Shown piece after piece: positions 12,180-23,164 of a DNA stretch of 64,000 nucleotides. A program made the position numbers and the translations under genes. Positions within the stretch are counted from its first letter, which is position 1; each line of letters starts with the position of its first letter. The notes under the pieces were generated by a model. That model did not search any database and was not told where the DNA came from. It was given only the letters and a program-made list of their open reading frames with translations. The stretch covers positions 115,850,676 to 115,914,675 of the forward strand of contig CM060897.1 of the NCBI GenBank assembly GCA_030762935.1, in the 5' to 3' direction. The stretch is from Hymenopus coronatus. Lineage: Eukaryota > Arthropoda > Insecta > Mantodea > Hymenopodidae.

Positions 12180-12330
12180 GTGGGTCTGTGAACACGATAA
12201 CTCTAAAACGAAAAGTCGGTAAAATACCAAACTTGGTATTTAAGTTTAGTATCTTCCAGGGATGCGACACGAAGATTTTGAGCAAAACTCCCCCCACATC
12301 AAAGTAGCCTTTACATGGAACTTTTCGAAA
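10807..12330 (-). repeat. 478-bp tandem array: F1 tail module plus tRNA-like linker
   Basis: Three tandem units. Each holds an F1 tail module (minus orientation: terminal hairpin, CCGGAAATATATG, TG microsatellite, inner palindrome, CCCTTTACATGGAA) and a roughly 140-bp linker not found in other F1 copies. The linker starts with GGTTGCCGGGAATCGAACCC at 10909. Its complement reads GGGTTCGATTCCCGGCAACC, which looks like the T arm and acceptor 3' strand of a tRNA. The same segment recurs at about 11386 and 11863, spaced 479 and 477 bp apart. A last tail module without linker (from about 12240) runs straight into an F1 body. TG tracts in the units differ in length. Confidence 0.85.
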
Positions 12331-12828
12331 ATTTTGATTTTCTCAAAAATGGCTCTAACGATTTTGATTAAAATATCGTATTTAAGCACATTAAAACACA
12401 CAACTTATGTTATATACATTTTTTCGAGGAGTTGATCGTTTTTAAGATATTCCTTATTTCTGGTTTCAGCTATGAAAAACTTATACTTTTCTCATACAGG
12501 AATTTGTTAACTTCTGTTCATACAAACAAAGGAACTTGACTGACATAGTAACCAGCTTTTGACTATCATTTTTACCTACATTACTCCCTTATTTCACTTC
12601 TACTTACAAGGAAGCAAGTAATAAGACTATTTCTGCTAATTTTTTCTGGTTAGCATGAAGTAAAATGAAGTATAAGCTTTTTAAGAAAAAATTATTGCAT
12701 TATGTAGAAAAAGTCATGTGAATGGAACACATCAGATGTTTTTTGATAAAGGGGACTCTCAAACAAATATTTCCGGTGAAATCTTGGTATCAAATTTTTG
12801 GGTGCAATACTATACCTTCTCTATACAC
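12331..12828 (-). mobile_element. F1 body ending the tandem array, joined to an opposite F1 tail
   Basis: The minus F1 body continues from the array to its 5' end at about 12738 (GTCATGTGAATGGAACACAT). After a T-rich junction a plus-oriented F1 tail follows (12740-12828: TATTTCCGGTGAAATC, ACCTTCTCTATACACTAT). The complex therefore has F1 tail modules in inverted orientation at its two ends. The right tail stops within its hairpin, where the LINE remnant begins. Confidence 0.75.
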
Positions 12829-13500
12829 TATCTTGTGGTGGATTCTTTAGAGCTGCACATCCACTGTTCGTTCCAATGTTATATAATATACTCCTTAAGT
12901 TTATTTGTAGCTTAAGATATGGGACATAAATTGTAGTTAAGCTTTAAATTAAAGGTAGCAACATTTTTTGCCAATTCATCAGCTCTTTCATTCCCTTCTG
13001 TGCCGGTATGGCCTCGTACCCAAGATAAACAAATATACGATTTGTCATATGACATTATGTAGCTCTAATTTCTACTTCAAAAGTATTTAAATTGTATTTA
13101 TTGTTTATAGCAGTTTGTGAATCACTGAAAATTCAACAATCACAATTTTGAGTTTTGGACTAACTTACTGCTTCTTTAATAGCAAAGAGCTGTGCATATA
13201 CTATTGAACATCTTGTAGAGAGTCTAGCCATTTCTGAACGAATTTCACTGCCCCTCCGAAACACGCGCACATATGTCATCCACCATTCCTTCTCTAGGTA
13301 ATTTGAATCATCTGTAAAAATCTTAATGTTGTGATTTCTAAAGCAATCATTATAATAAACAAAACCATTGAAGTTAGCAGGAAGTCCGGCAGTAATAAAA
13401 TGTGCTGATCTTTCAATTACCAAATGTAAGATTGCGTCATCATATGTAAAGCCTTTCCTCATAAACATTATCTTAGCTTTTGCAATATAAGGCAAATTTA
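12829..13500 (-). pseudogene. LINE ORF2 fragment with RNase H1 domain
   Basis: The minus strand encodes a recognisable RNase H1 domain of a non-LTR retrotransposon. NIKIFTDDS carries the first catalytic Asp. SIVYAQLFAIKEAVS is where families normally have AEL.AI, so the catalytic Glu appears as Gln. After a frame change comes IFSDSQTAINN. Then WVRGHTGTEGNERADELAK supplies the final Asp. A last piece (KEYII, HWNEQW) resembles the ORF2 C-terminus. At least two frame changes and the lost Glu mark it as dead. The 3' end is cut off where an F1 tail abuts at 12828. No reverse transcriptase remains upstream. Confidence 0.8.
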
Positions 13501-14265
13501 AAGGTTCAACGCCTGCGATAATTAAAGTGCCATTCAGGGGACTATAAAACCTGTACTTTTGAGTTTTGGAGTAGAATTACAATAACCTGTTAGTCTTCAT
13601 AGTGCCTGTTAATTAAATAAAAGCTTAGAACATTCACATACCTACCTTATTTTGGAAATGATTAATGGTAGAAAATAATGTTTTTGGCTTAAATTGGATA
13701 TCTTATGCCATCTAAATTTATTAAGTTTCAATGATTTGCAGAAAAGTCAACATACATATTTTTCTATTATATAAATTCCTTTAAACTTATTTTAATTAAA
13801 ATAAAACGAATTCATTTGCCCTAAAGGGAGGTATTGGATATTTATTTATTTATATAGACGTCAACAATCTCTCACTCTATTCTATAGTTCTCGTCCACCG
13901 TTTCCAGTTTATATTGAAAATCAAAACATCTCTCCATAGAAACAAATGAGGTAGGTAGAAGAGAGTAAAAGGCTCATAGGCGAGGAAAGGAAGAAGAATC
14001 AAATATGATTTCCGCCGAAAGAAGCATTCATGTGGAGTCGTAGTGCGAGAAAATAAAACAAGTGGTGGCGTCAGCACCACAGAAAAAGAGGAATGTCGAA
14101 TGGCAAAAGCTAGTTATTAAATTCAATTCCCGGAGCCTGGTGGCATCAGGACGGCAGAAACATAATAGATTTCGAAAACCTGAAAAAAATGCCTCAAGGA
14201 AGGCTGGGAAAGGAAGGGAGAAGATTGAAACTCAAGTCTTGTTAAAGCAATGCTGAATTAAAAAT
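13501..14265. other. Unassigned stretch
   Basis: No motif or repeat was recognised. The first 100 bp could be an eroded continuation of the LINE remnant. Short open frames at 13877-14080 and 14062-14256 have no familiar features. Confidence 0.35.
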
Positions 14266-14761
14266 TCTGATGTGATCTATCCTCATGATTTTCTCTACAT
14301 CTCTGTAACAAATTAGTTTTAAAATACTTATTCTTCTATCTACTTCATGTTAAACATTAGCAGTAATTGTCCTTATTACTTGGTCCCTTGTAAGAAGAAG
14401 GGCAAAAATCAAATGTGTTCCATTCACAGGATGACCTCTAGCTGTACGGTAAAGAAACCTTTTTTTTATTCAAAAGATTAATCTGTTATCCTAATAATGC
14501 TAATTAAGATAAACATAAGCAGAATTAATCTTATTACTAGCTTCCTTGTAAGTAGAAGGGAAATAAGAAAATTCACAAACTAAAAATATATTCTCTTGCT
14601 TTAAAAACCGGTCACTAAGTAAAACAGTTTATATTCCAATCTCCTTACATGTCTGGAGTAAACAAATGAGAAACGAGAAGAAAGATGTATTCCTGTTTTA
14701 GCAAAGTTTAAGTGGCTAAAACTGAAACCAATAATTGGAATATCTCGAAAACTGTTATCTA

Positions 14762-14800
<39 letters not shown>

Positions 14801-15332
14801 ACATGACATATACATGACATAAATTGTGTGCTCTAATAATAGCTACATATCTTTATGTAGTACGTTTTTTTATAAATCTTATAGTTCATAACTTATGCAA
14901 AAGTCGTCCAGAATGAAAAGGTCTTTGGATACTATTACCAGACAATTCAAAATATACATTTCATTTGTCAGAAGAATATCTTAAAGAAAATTCGTTTTTC
15001 ATAAGAATATCTTCAACTTAACGCATTTTAATCAAAATCGCTGGAGTCATTTTTGAGAAAATATATTTTGTCCAAAATTTGATTCATTCGAAGGGTAGCT
15101 TGAGTTGGGGGGATTTTCTTGAAAATATTCGTATCGCATCCTTGGAAGATGCTGAATTTAAATATCGGGCATAGTATTTAACGGATGCTTCGTTTTTGAG
15201 TTATGCTACCCGCAGACAGACACACATACACACACACGGATCTCAGGAGATCTCAAAACTTATATTTCCGGTGAAATCTCGATATCGAATTTTTGGGTGC
15301 AATAGAATACCTTCTCTTAGAACAAGTAAAAA
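14266..15332 (+). mobile_element. F1 repeat, plus, with internal repeat and long A tract
   Basis: Runs from TCTGATGTGATC to ACAAGTAAAAA. It is longer than usual for two reasons. The 5' part is partly duplicated: the GTAAGTAGAAGGGAAATAAG block recurs in diverged form near 14385 and 14545. A pure A tract of about 33 bp sits at 14762-14795. The terminal hairpin is degenerate. Confidence 0.8.
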
Positions 15333-15371
15333 TATGTTGTGCCTAAATCAGTGAATACCACAATATAAAAA

Positions 15372-16708
15372 TCTGATGTTTTCTATTCATATGAATTTCT
15401 CGGGTTATTCTAGAACGGACTATTCTTACTAACGCGGATCCTTTTCTTTACTTCGTACTCATCAAATAAACAGAATACAGCAGAAATGGTCCTTTTAATA
15501 TATGGAAGGGTAAAAGGGGAGGTCACTAGGTTAAAGCGGTTGTCAAATATTTTAAAAACTGTTGCTATGTTACTGCAAGTCGCTTCTTTGCATGGCTAGG
15601 GATTGAAATATTTCAAAACTGAAACTAATAACAAGGAATATCACAGAAATGGTACAGATTACATAAATTGCGTGTTTTAACGAGATCTACACTTAATGTG
15701 TAGTACGTCATTGTCAATTTTTTTACGGTTTAACAGTTATGCTAAAGCTGTACCAAAATAAAGACTGCTCACGGAAAATTCAAGATATACATTTTATACT
15801 CAAATTTATTTTTATTTTTTATTAAGCTTAGCGTCCTTTAACCGGGTTGGTCCCATCGGACGATGAAAGAAATTGGTGAAATGATGCTCAAATGATGTCA
15901 GTGTTCGTGGGGCTTGAAATTCGTCGTCATACCACTTCTCAGGATAAGGGGAAAAAAACAAAAATAAACCCTTAAACTAGATTCAAAATCACGACCTGGC
16001 AGACACGCTACCCCAACACTACCTACCAACACAAATGCGTCGCCAGGATTTGACAAATTCTTGTATAAGAAAAGTTTACGTATTTTAAAATCGATTCCAA
16101 GATATTCTTACATAATTTTTTTGTTTTAACAAGATCTATATTTTTTATATAGTAGCTTTATTTGTTTATTACGTTTACCAGTTATGCTAAATTCAGTAAA
16201 ATTCATTCAGAATAAAGAGATCTTCAGAGGCTATACCCAAAACACACAAGATTCTATTTGCTATGTAAATATCTTTAATATAGGGTATTATAATCAAAAT
16301 CATTATAGCCACTATTGAGAAAATCAAAATTTTTTTTTCAAAATCTTCCTGTCGCATCTTTGAAAGATACTCAACTTAAATGTCAACTTTGATATTTTAC
16401 CGACTTTTCGTTTCTGAGTTATCGTGTTCAAAGACACAAGAATACACACACACATAGGACCTTTTTCTAAAAATTTGTTTTATACAGGGGACTCTAAAAC
16501 GTGCATTTCCGGTGAAATCTCGGTATCAAATTTTGAATGGAGTGCAATAAACTATCTACCAAATACTATTATTCTGCAGAGAAACTAAACATACTTTTTT
16601 CGACACAGGGGACACTAAAACATTGATTTCCGGTGATATCTGGTATCGGATTTCTGGTGGATAACAGTATCTACTGTGTTCATTGTACATGCGTGCTAGA
16701 GAAAGTAA
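15372..16708 (+). mobile_element. F1 repeat, plus, interrupted, with extra solo tail
   Basis: The F1 start is at 15372. Homology stops near 15811 in a T-rich stretch and resumes near 16046 (GGATTTGACAAATTCTTGTA). The second part begins upstream of where the first stopped, so the F1 segments overlap. The first tail ends near 16590. A second tail (16591-16708: ACACAGGGGACACTAAAAC, CGGTGATATC, CTAGAGAAAGTAAG) follows immediately. Confidence 0.75.
15812..16045 (-). mobile_element. Possible SINE-like insertion inside F1
   Basis: A 234-bp segment foreign to F1. On the minus strand it has a tRNA-like run (TGTTGGTAGGTAGTGTTGGG, then GTAGCGTGTCTGCCAGGTCG). A polymerase III A-box-like pattern is plausible, but no clear B box or target duplication is seen, so the class is uncertain. 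Confidence 0.35.
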
Positions 16709-16887
16709 GACTAGTTTTATAGCAAAAAACGTGGTTGAATTTCTACCAAAAGCGAATATCTACACTATTCAACACAGAAATAAATATGCTGGTTTGAAAC
16801 AACCAATACTGTGCTGAAATTCATGAAGCTTTAGTTTCCAATAGTAAAATCGGCAGTTGACCCAGTATTGTATTTATATGCCGGAAA

Positions 16888-17668
16888 TCTGATGTGTTCC
16901 ATTCACACGACTTTCTCTGCATCTCTGTAACAAATCATTGCTAGTGAGCTTATTCTTCTGTCCACTACATGCTAACTGGGATAAATATCGGCAGAAACGG
17001 TCTTATTACTTAGTTACTTATAAATAGAAGTGAAATAAGGGAATACACTAGGCTAAACCGACAGTCACATATTTTAAAATATGGTTGCTATGGGGTGGAA
17101 ATTCGTTACTTTGTGTGGCCAGAAATTCACAAGTTCCCGTATGAGAAAATTTCGTATTTTAATACTGAAACCAATAACAAGGAATATCTCGCAAACGTCC
17201 ACTCCACTAGAAAAAAACGTGTATAATATAAATTGTGTCTTTTAAGGAGATCTACATTTTTTTTTTTTTTTTTTTTTTGCAGTAAGCTTTTGTCAATCTC
17301 TTACGGTTTACCAGTTATGTAGAAGTCATCCAGCATAAAGAAATCTTCAGTGGCTATTCCCAGAACATTCAAGATACCGATACATTTTATTTGCCATGAA
17401 CATATCTTAAATATAAGAGATCTAATTACAATCTTTAGAGCATTTTTTTGGGAAAATAAAAGGGTAAAGTGTAGTGGGGGTGGGAGAATTCGCTTGAAAA
17501 TCTTCATGTTGCAAGATATTTAACTTAAATACCAAGTTTAGTAATTAACGTACTTTTCGTTTTTTAACTACACTGTGCACAGACATACACAGACACAGAT
17601 ACTCACACATACACAAGAACATTCTTCTAAAAGTACTCTTTTGGATCCAGAGGGTCTTTTTTTTTAAC
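16888..17668 (+). mobile_element. F1 repeat, plus, 3' truncated
   Basis: Starts TCTGATGTGTTCCATTCACA and is collinear with other copies as far as the CA-rich region and TTTTGGATCCAGAGG. The tail and hairpin are missing. A T20 run near 17257-17278 replaces the shorter T tract of other copies. Confidence 0.82.
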
Positions 17669-17999
17669 TTCCGATGCGTTATCTGCATGCGTCGTTTCCC
17701 AGGATCCCTTGCCTAGGAAGTATCGCCCTTGTTAAGACACGATCGACATCACTCGACCACGAATAGTCTCCGAGTGCCCTTCTCTTGTTTATGGTTAGCC
17801 TATTTTATATTTTCTAGCTTCACAATCAAGAAGAAATCACGTTATCGTGAAACTTATTTACAACAAACAAAATCGCAGAGACAAAATCGAAAGCACATGG
17901 AATAATTATCCTGCTTCTAGTGATTTTGATTTCGGTATGAAACGAGAACCATCTAAATAACAAACATACACAAAATGGAATGTAAGTCACAGAATAGCT
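17669..17999. other. Unassigned spacer
   Basis: Nothing recognised between a truncated F1 and a SINE. Confidence 0.4.
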
Positions 18000-18240
18000 G
18001 CGGCATGCCCAAGTGGTTAGACTATTAGCCTCTCACCTACGCGGCCTGAGTTCGATTCCAGGAGACCGCATGTGGGTTTTTTGTTGGACAAAACGGCGCA
18101 AGGGCGGATTTTCTCTAAGGGTTCTCCGGTTTCCCCCGCCATTGCATTGCTCCGGTAATCCATCGTCAGTCCATGTATCATCAGTATCATCATCTGCGGT
18201 GTCATATGTAGTAAAAGCGGGCGTTAAACGCTATAAAAAT
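18000..18240 (+). mobile_element. SINE-1 copy (tRNA-derived)
   Basis: The head reads GCCCAAGTGGTTAGACTATT (A-box region), then CCTGAGTTCGATTCCAGGAG (B-box region), as in a tRNA with D and T arms. A conserved body follows (TTGTTGGACAAAACGGCGCA, GGGTTCTCCGGTTTCCCCCG), and the family's 3' end is AGTAAAAGCGGGCGTTAAAC. Six copies are in this window. It needs LINE enzymes in trans. Confidence 0.88.
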
Positions 18241-18397
18241 GTTGGTAATATGAAGTAGGAATAAAAATATTGGTTCAAATCATATCTGTTAATGTTTATC
18301 TTGACTAGCCTGAAGTAGATAGAAAAATAAGCCTTTGTAAGAACAGTTTGTTACACAATAGGCTGAAAAATGTTTGTGAATGTAGCACATTATATGT

Positions 18398-18554
18398 TTA
18401 CTCTCTCTACACGTACGATTACATAGTGTATAGAGAAGGTATTGTATTGCACCCAAAAGATCGATACTAAGATTTTATCATTTCATTCTGTATGCAGAAA
18501 AAGCCTTTTTTAGAAAAATAGCCGTGTGTGTCTATCTGCCTGTGTGGTAATGTG

Positions 18555-18605
<51 letters not shown>

Positions 18606-19405
18606 CTGTGAGCAGCATAGCTCGAAAACGAAAATTCCGTTAAATACCAAACATGATATTTAAGTTCTGTTTCTCCAAGGATACAACACGAAGATTTTCA
18701 AAGAAATTTTTCCACCCCAAGTTACCCTTTTTAAGGAAAAATTTTGAAAATTTTGAGTTTCTCAAAACTGGATATAACGATGTTGATTAAATTTTCTTAT
18801 ATTTAAGATATTTACATGCTAAATAAAACCTATATCTTAAATTTTCTGGAAGTAGCATCTAAAGAAGTCTTTCTACTGGATGATTTTTATTGAATTTTGC
18901 ATAACTGGTAATCCGTAAGAGATAGACAAACTTACTACACAAAAATGTAGATCTCGATAAAACATTCAATTTATATCATATACTCTTTTTTCGTGGAAAT
19001 CGCCGTTTTCAAGATATTTCTTGTTATTTATTTAGTTTTACAATACTTAAAATTTTCTCATACAGGAACTTGTCAACACTTGGCCACGCAAAGAATCGGA
19101 TTTCAATCCCATAGCAACCACATTTTAAAATCATGTGACTGTCGGTTTATCCTAATGTATTCCTTTATTTCCCTTCTACTTATAAGAAACTAGGTAATAA
19201 AGTCATTTCTGCTAATGTTTTAAGGTTGATATAGAAGAATAAGGTTATCAACAATAATTTGTTACAGAGATGTAGAGAAAGTCATGTGAATGGAACACAA
19301 CAATTTTTTTCGTTTAGGGAGCATAAAATGGTGTATTTTTAGTGAAATTTTGAATTCGAATTCTTGAGTGAAATGTAATAATTCGTCTGCTTACTATAGA
19401 TCAGA
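18398..19405 (-). mobile_element. F1 repeat, minus, long TG tract, inverted tails at both ends
   Basis: Begins ACTCTCTCTACACGTAC. A TG microsatellite of about 55-60 bp at 18549-18604 is one of the longest among the F1 copies. The 5' end lies near 19300 (GATGTAGAGAAAGTCATGTG). A decayed plus-oriented F1 tail follows (19308-19405: AGGGAGCATAAAATGGTG, TTTAGTGAAATTTTG), so tail modules flank the body as inverted repeats. Confidence 0.82.
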
Positions 19406-19407
19406 TA

Positions 19408-19446
19408 AAAATAATAATAATAATAATAATAGTGATAATAATAATG

Positions 19447-19493
<47 letters not shown>

Positions 19494-19497
19494 TATT
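19408..19497. repeat. Self-complementary AAT/ATT microsatellite
   Basis: An (AAT)n run with GTG and ATG interruptions changes directly into a pure (ATT)n run. The whole 90 bp can fold back on itself. It directly follows a decayed F1 tail. Confidence 0.95.
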
Positions 19498-19529
19498 GTT
19501 GTAGATGGATCCGCCCTTAATCCTCTTAC

Positions 19530-19806
19530 CTTGTGCACTGTATGTTGAACAGACAGGTTATAAAAGTAGAGCAAGTTCTTCTGCTTATGAAAGATTATAT
19601 CTCTGGTTAAAGTGAGAAGATCGTCAATGCTAAAGCTATTTCGCCGGGATGGCGATATTTTTCTGACTGAGAACGTGGATGTCACCAGCAGCGCCCCAGA
19701 GCTCGCAAAAACTTGTTGTTGGGTTGGCCTCTGAGGTGGCTCCTGATACATCATTGTCAACTCCAAGCATTCTTGCTTGGAATATAAATAAGGCAGGCGT
19801 ATAGCT
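19530..19806 (-). CDS. Candidate host exon, unknown protein
   Basis: On the minus strand an open frame of about 90 codons stays clear of stops and has ordinary amino-acid composition, unlike the chance frames nearby. It includes PYLYSKQECLELTMMYQEP, then PPQRPTQQQVFASSGALLV, SPSRRNSFSIDDLLTL and FYNLSVQHTVHK. It ends at a good splice donor, AAG|GTAAGA (exon end 19530). Without splicing the frame would run into the (ATT)n tract as poly-Asn. A possible acceptor AG lies at 19806-19805 but has a poor pyrimidine tract. In-frame ATGs are at 19754 and 19751. NSFSIDDLL resembles an eh1-type Groucho-binding motif (FSI..LL), but that match is short. No homologue is recognised; it could equally be a fragment of an unknown element. 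Confidence 0.3.
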
Positions 19807-19809
19807 TAA

Positions 19810-22800
19810 TATTTGAAACGTTTGTATTGTTCATTCTGAGAAATAACTAATATTGCGACGGTCTCGTGGTCATATTGATTCTTGGAGTCGATGATGGCAA
19901 TAAGAATAATCCTGTTGTCAACATACTGCAGGGAAGAAAGAATGAGGTAGAAATAGGGACATTGACTAACGACTATAGCTAATGGGTGTTTTCTTTTATT
20001 TGTTATTCTAAAATTACAGCCTCTAAGAAGTACGTCATTAGATACTACGAAGTATTGTTAAATGGAAGTGAAAATGGATCTACAATAGAGCTCTCGAAAG
20101 ATGAAGAGAAATGTCATTTCTCAGACGTGTATTACGACATTCATGCAATGTATTCTATTTCAAATGTACAAATACATAATATTCAAATATAAATAAATTA
20201 AAATAAACAGTTTACAAAATGAAGTATTAATAATTCCAACATATAGAAATATTGGATAACAACAAGATTATCAAACAAACACTTCAGTACAAATCAGAAG
20301 ATTAATGTTGCACAGGACGAACTGGAGAATATGTTTGTAGCGGAACAGGCTTTGTAGCCTAACCTTGTAGTGAAAGAAGAAGTACATCACTGTAAATGTT
20401 TTCTAATCTCTGCTCACCGGAATTAGTTTTGGGAAGAAAAAAATATAGGAATGTTAACACTACCGATTTATTTTAGGACGCGAATTCTGAAAAATTACAA
20501 TTGATACATTGTAAGCGTAGATTAAATAGAAATTGGCTAGTTTTACGCTATTAACATACTTTATTCAATAATGGTCAACCTGGTTTTGTGTTACTAAAGA
20601 AACAGTTCTATAATAAGCTGTATTTCTAAACCATACACACATTCTCGGAGCAAAGTTAGTTTGAGTGCCAATTTAGAAGAAGTTATTAATGGTGCAAAGT
20701 TGTTTCTGATATTTAGAAACCTTGCCTCGCATTTCATAAGCCCAGAACACCTATAAGCAATTTAAAAGTAAAAGGAAGCGTTGTTTATTTGCACGTAAAG
20801 GAACTCCATATCTGAAGAGAAGGTCTCTGGGCAAAATTCCGCCATTTTGCGTCCGCAAGTCTTGATCTCGTCCTACAGTGCCATCTGTGGGCGACGAGCC
20901 GATTCCTAGTCACCATGATGCACAGCGGCAAACTCACGAACTAGAAACACAGTAACGATGACCTATGCTCTATTTAGGAACCACAGGAAACTAACCAACT
21001 TGAGTAATATGAGCTATTGGATTCTTATAAATTTTAGTATGAGCTCATCTTATATTTACAATACAAATAGATGTAAATTCATGAGATTACTTAACAGGAG
21101 CTACCATAATTACTGCCGTACCAACTAAGTGCGTGTATCACCATGGAACTAGTTTATCATCTACCAAAATGACACACAACTGAAGCAAAACTTAAGAAAT
21201 GGCCAGAGGAAAATGATGGCACATTTTTAAATCTATTCATTTAACATCGCTTTAACTGTTTGGTCATATCGCGATGGTTCTGCTCATTATACTTGTTTGA
21301 TGTGTAACCTTCATGGTATTTTCTCCGTTTCTATAGTACTTTCTTTTTGCGCCAAGGTGATGGTTCCAGGTTATCATGCAGTCTGGCTGCTTTTTCATCA
21401 TCTGTACTCAGGCGATATACAACCAGCCTTCTAGGTCCCGTTCCTTATACACCATAGATACTCTTTGCTTCCAGACTAGCAAATGGCGCTGGATACCGTC
21501 CGAACTAACATCGGAGTGATCCATAAAGAGCCCTGGCAGTTGCCGTACCTCGTGGCCGCTCCGTTACTCCGTTGCCACTTCGTCGCATCCATGGCTACAG
21601 CACCAAACCTCGCAGTCCCTTGGCGGAGACTCTTCTCTTAAATCATCTTCATCGTCAACTTCATCTTCATGGTTATTTCTAAAGTCAAAGCCACTGCCAT
21701 TGTCATTGTTATTATCATTGTTTATATTTACAATCACACTAGGATTACTCGGCGCCAACTGAAACTGCATTGAGGAATGTTTGTTACAACTTGCACCATG
21801 GATGACATTGTTGCTTACGTAGCATTAATCTATTGACAGAGATGCACATGCACACGCACATCTCTTATCATCTGAGACAGCACCTTGTCTGTCAGGGATC
21901 ACTATGGATCTCCCTGAGTTTAGCTACTGTCACTATCTGTGGATAAATGGCAGCAAAAATGTAATTACTAAATATTTTTCAGAGTTACTGTTATTTTAGA
22001 CTGAAGGAAGAGCTTTCACTCATGGTATTATCTTGTAAATCCGGTACTTGCCTTGGCAAATGATGGAAACCACGGAAAATCCTCAGCCAGATTGTTCGAC
22101 CCATAGGATTTGACCGAGTGCAGACCATAGACATTACCGTCTGAGACAATCATTTGGACCATCCGCATTGTTCCTAATGCTTAAAAGGAAACACTGAAAC
22201 TTGAAAAGTGTGCTACTGCACGACAATATGATATACACATAGATTTAATAAGTTTCTGCTAACATCTCCTCGATTTATTATTATGAAATTAGCGCTGCTA
22301 CAACCAGTGTTGCAAACCTTATGAGTGCACTGTAGCGTTAGACCTGTGGCGAGTTGAGTCTGATTTACTTTCTTTTTACATTAGGATTATTCTTGCCTGA
22401 AACGCTATAAGAAAGCAACAAAGAGGGAGAAGGGTATTGGTGTGACATTTTCTTTTTCATCAGCCTGGTCAACATTACCACTACAAAGATGGTTGTAGTT
22501 TACGAACTACGCCAGCAAATGTTTGATTACTTATATAACTGGTTTTGGATTCCAAAGCTCTCGCAGTTATAAAAACACAGAGCAATCAGTGGTATAAAGA
22601 GAGGGTAGTGGGAACGAGTTGATAGCGTAAACATGTACACGTTGAGGTATAATCTGTTCCAAAAGTAGCTCATTACAAGTATTGACATTATATGCATCGT
22701 TCTAATTCATAAAGTAACACAATAAAGCAATTATTTCATAATATGAATATTTATTAAATATAAACACCTAGTACCTCTAAAAGCAAAGTATTAAATTTGA

Positions 22801-23160
22801 TACAAAGAATATGATAATAATATGCATAGCGATGAAAAGACAATGGGCATAAATCAACCAAGGTCACTTATTGATCTGATGATTGATACATTTTTACTGT
22901 ATCAAAAGAAAATGATCTACTCCTGTCACTCCAAACATGTTTGACTCATCCACAAGCTTGTTCAGTGACAAACAACTATCCCTTCGTATTTTCCACATTT
23001 TTCAATCTGCGCTCTCTTTCGGTGTTCACTGGTTTAGGTATTATTTACCGCATTCGCTAAAGTGCCTAGCTTTGGTGCTTCGTGGCGCTGGGGATCGCGG
23101 TTTCAATCCTCGGGCGTGAGTGTATGTAAATATGTATATGTCTGAGTGTCTCTGTGTAAA
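19810..23160. other. Longest stretch free of recognised repeats
   Basis: 3.3 kb with no F1, SINE or transposon match that I can see. Base composition near 20.8-22.2 kb is less AT-rich than the surroundings. A minus-strand open frame at 21564-21770 is acidic and Asn/Asp-rich (NHEDEVDDEDDLREESPPRD); it may be chance or an exon piece, and I do not call it. This interval and the candidate exon next to it are the best places to look for unique host sequence. Confidence 0.4.
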
Positions 23161-23164
23161 AAAA

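Noticed and set aside
11197..12297. Repeated minus-strand frames of 100-156 codons with THTHTH stretches
   Set aside because: They are translations of F1 units and their TG microsatellites; the same frames recur wherever F1 occurs and break freely.
10807..12330. CRISPR array reading of the regular repeats
   Set aside because: Units are 478 bp with no short repeat and unique-spacer pattern, and the context is clearly eukaryotic.
18000..18075. tRNA-like sequence that might be a tRNA gene
   Set aside because: The same head recurs in six copies with a shared non-tRNA body, no copy folds into a full tRNA with a sound acceptor stem, and one carries a target duplication. These are SINEs.
21564..21770. 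Acidic Asn/Asp-rich 68-codon frame
   Set aside because: Low complexity from ATT/ATC triplets on the plus strand and no supporting splice structure; mentioned only within the unassigned interval.
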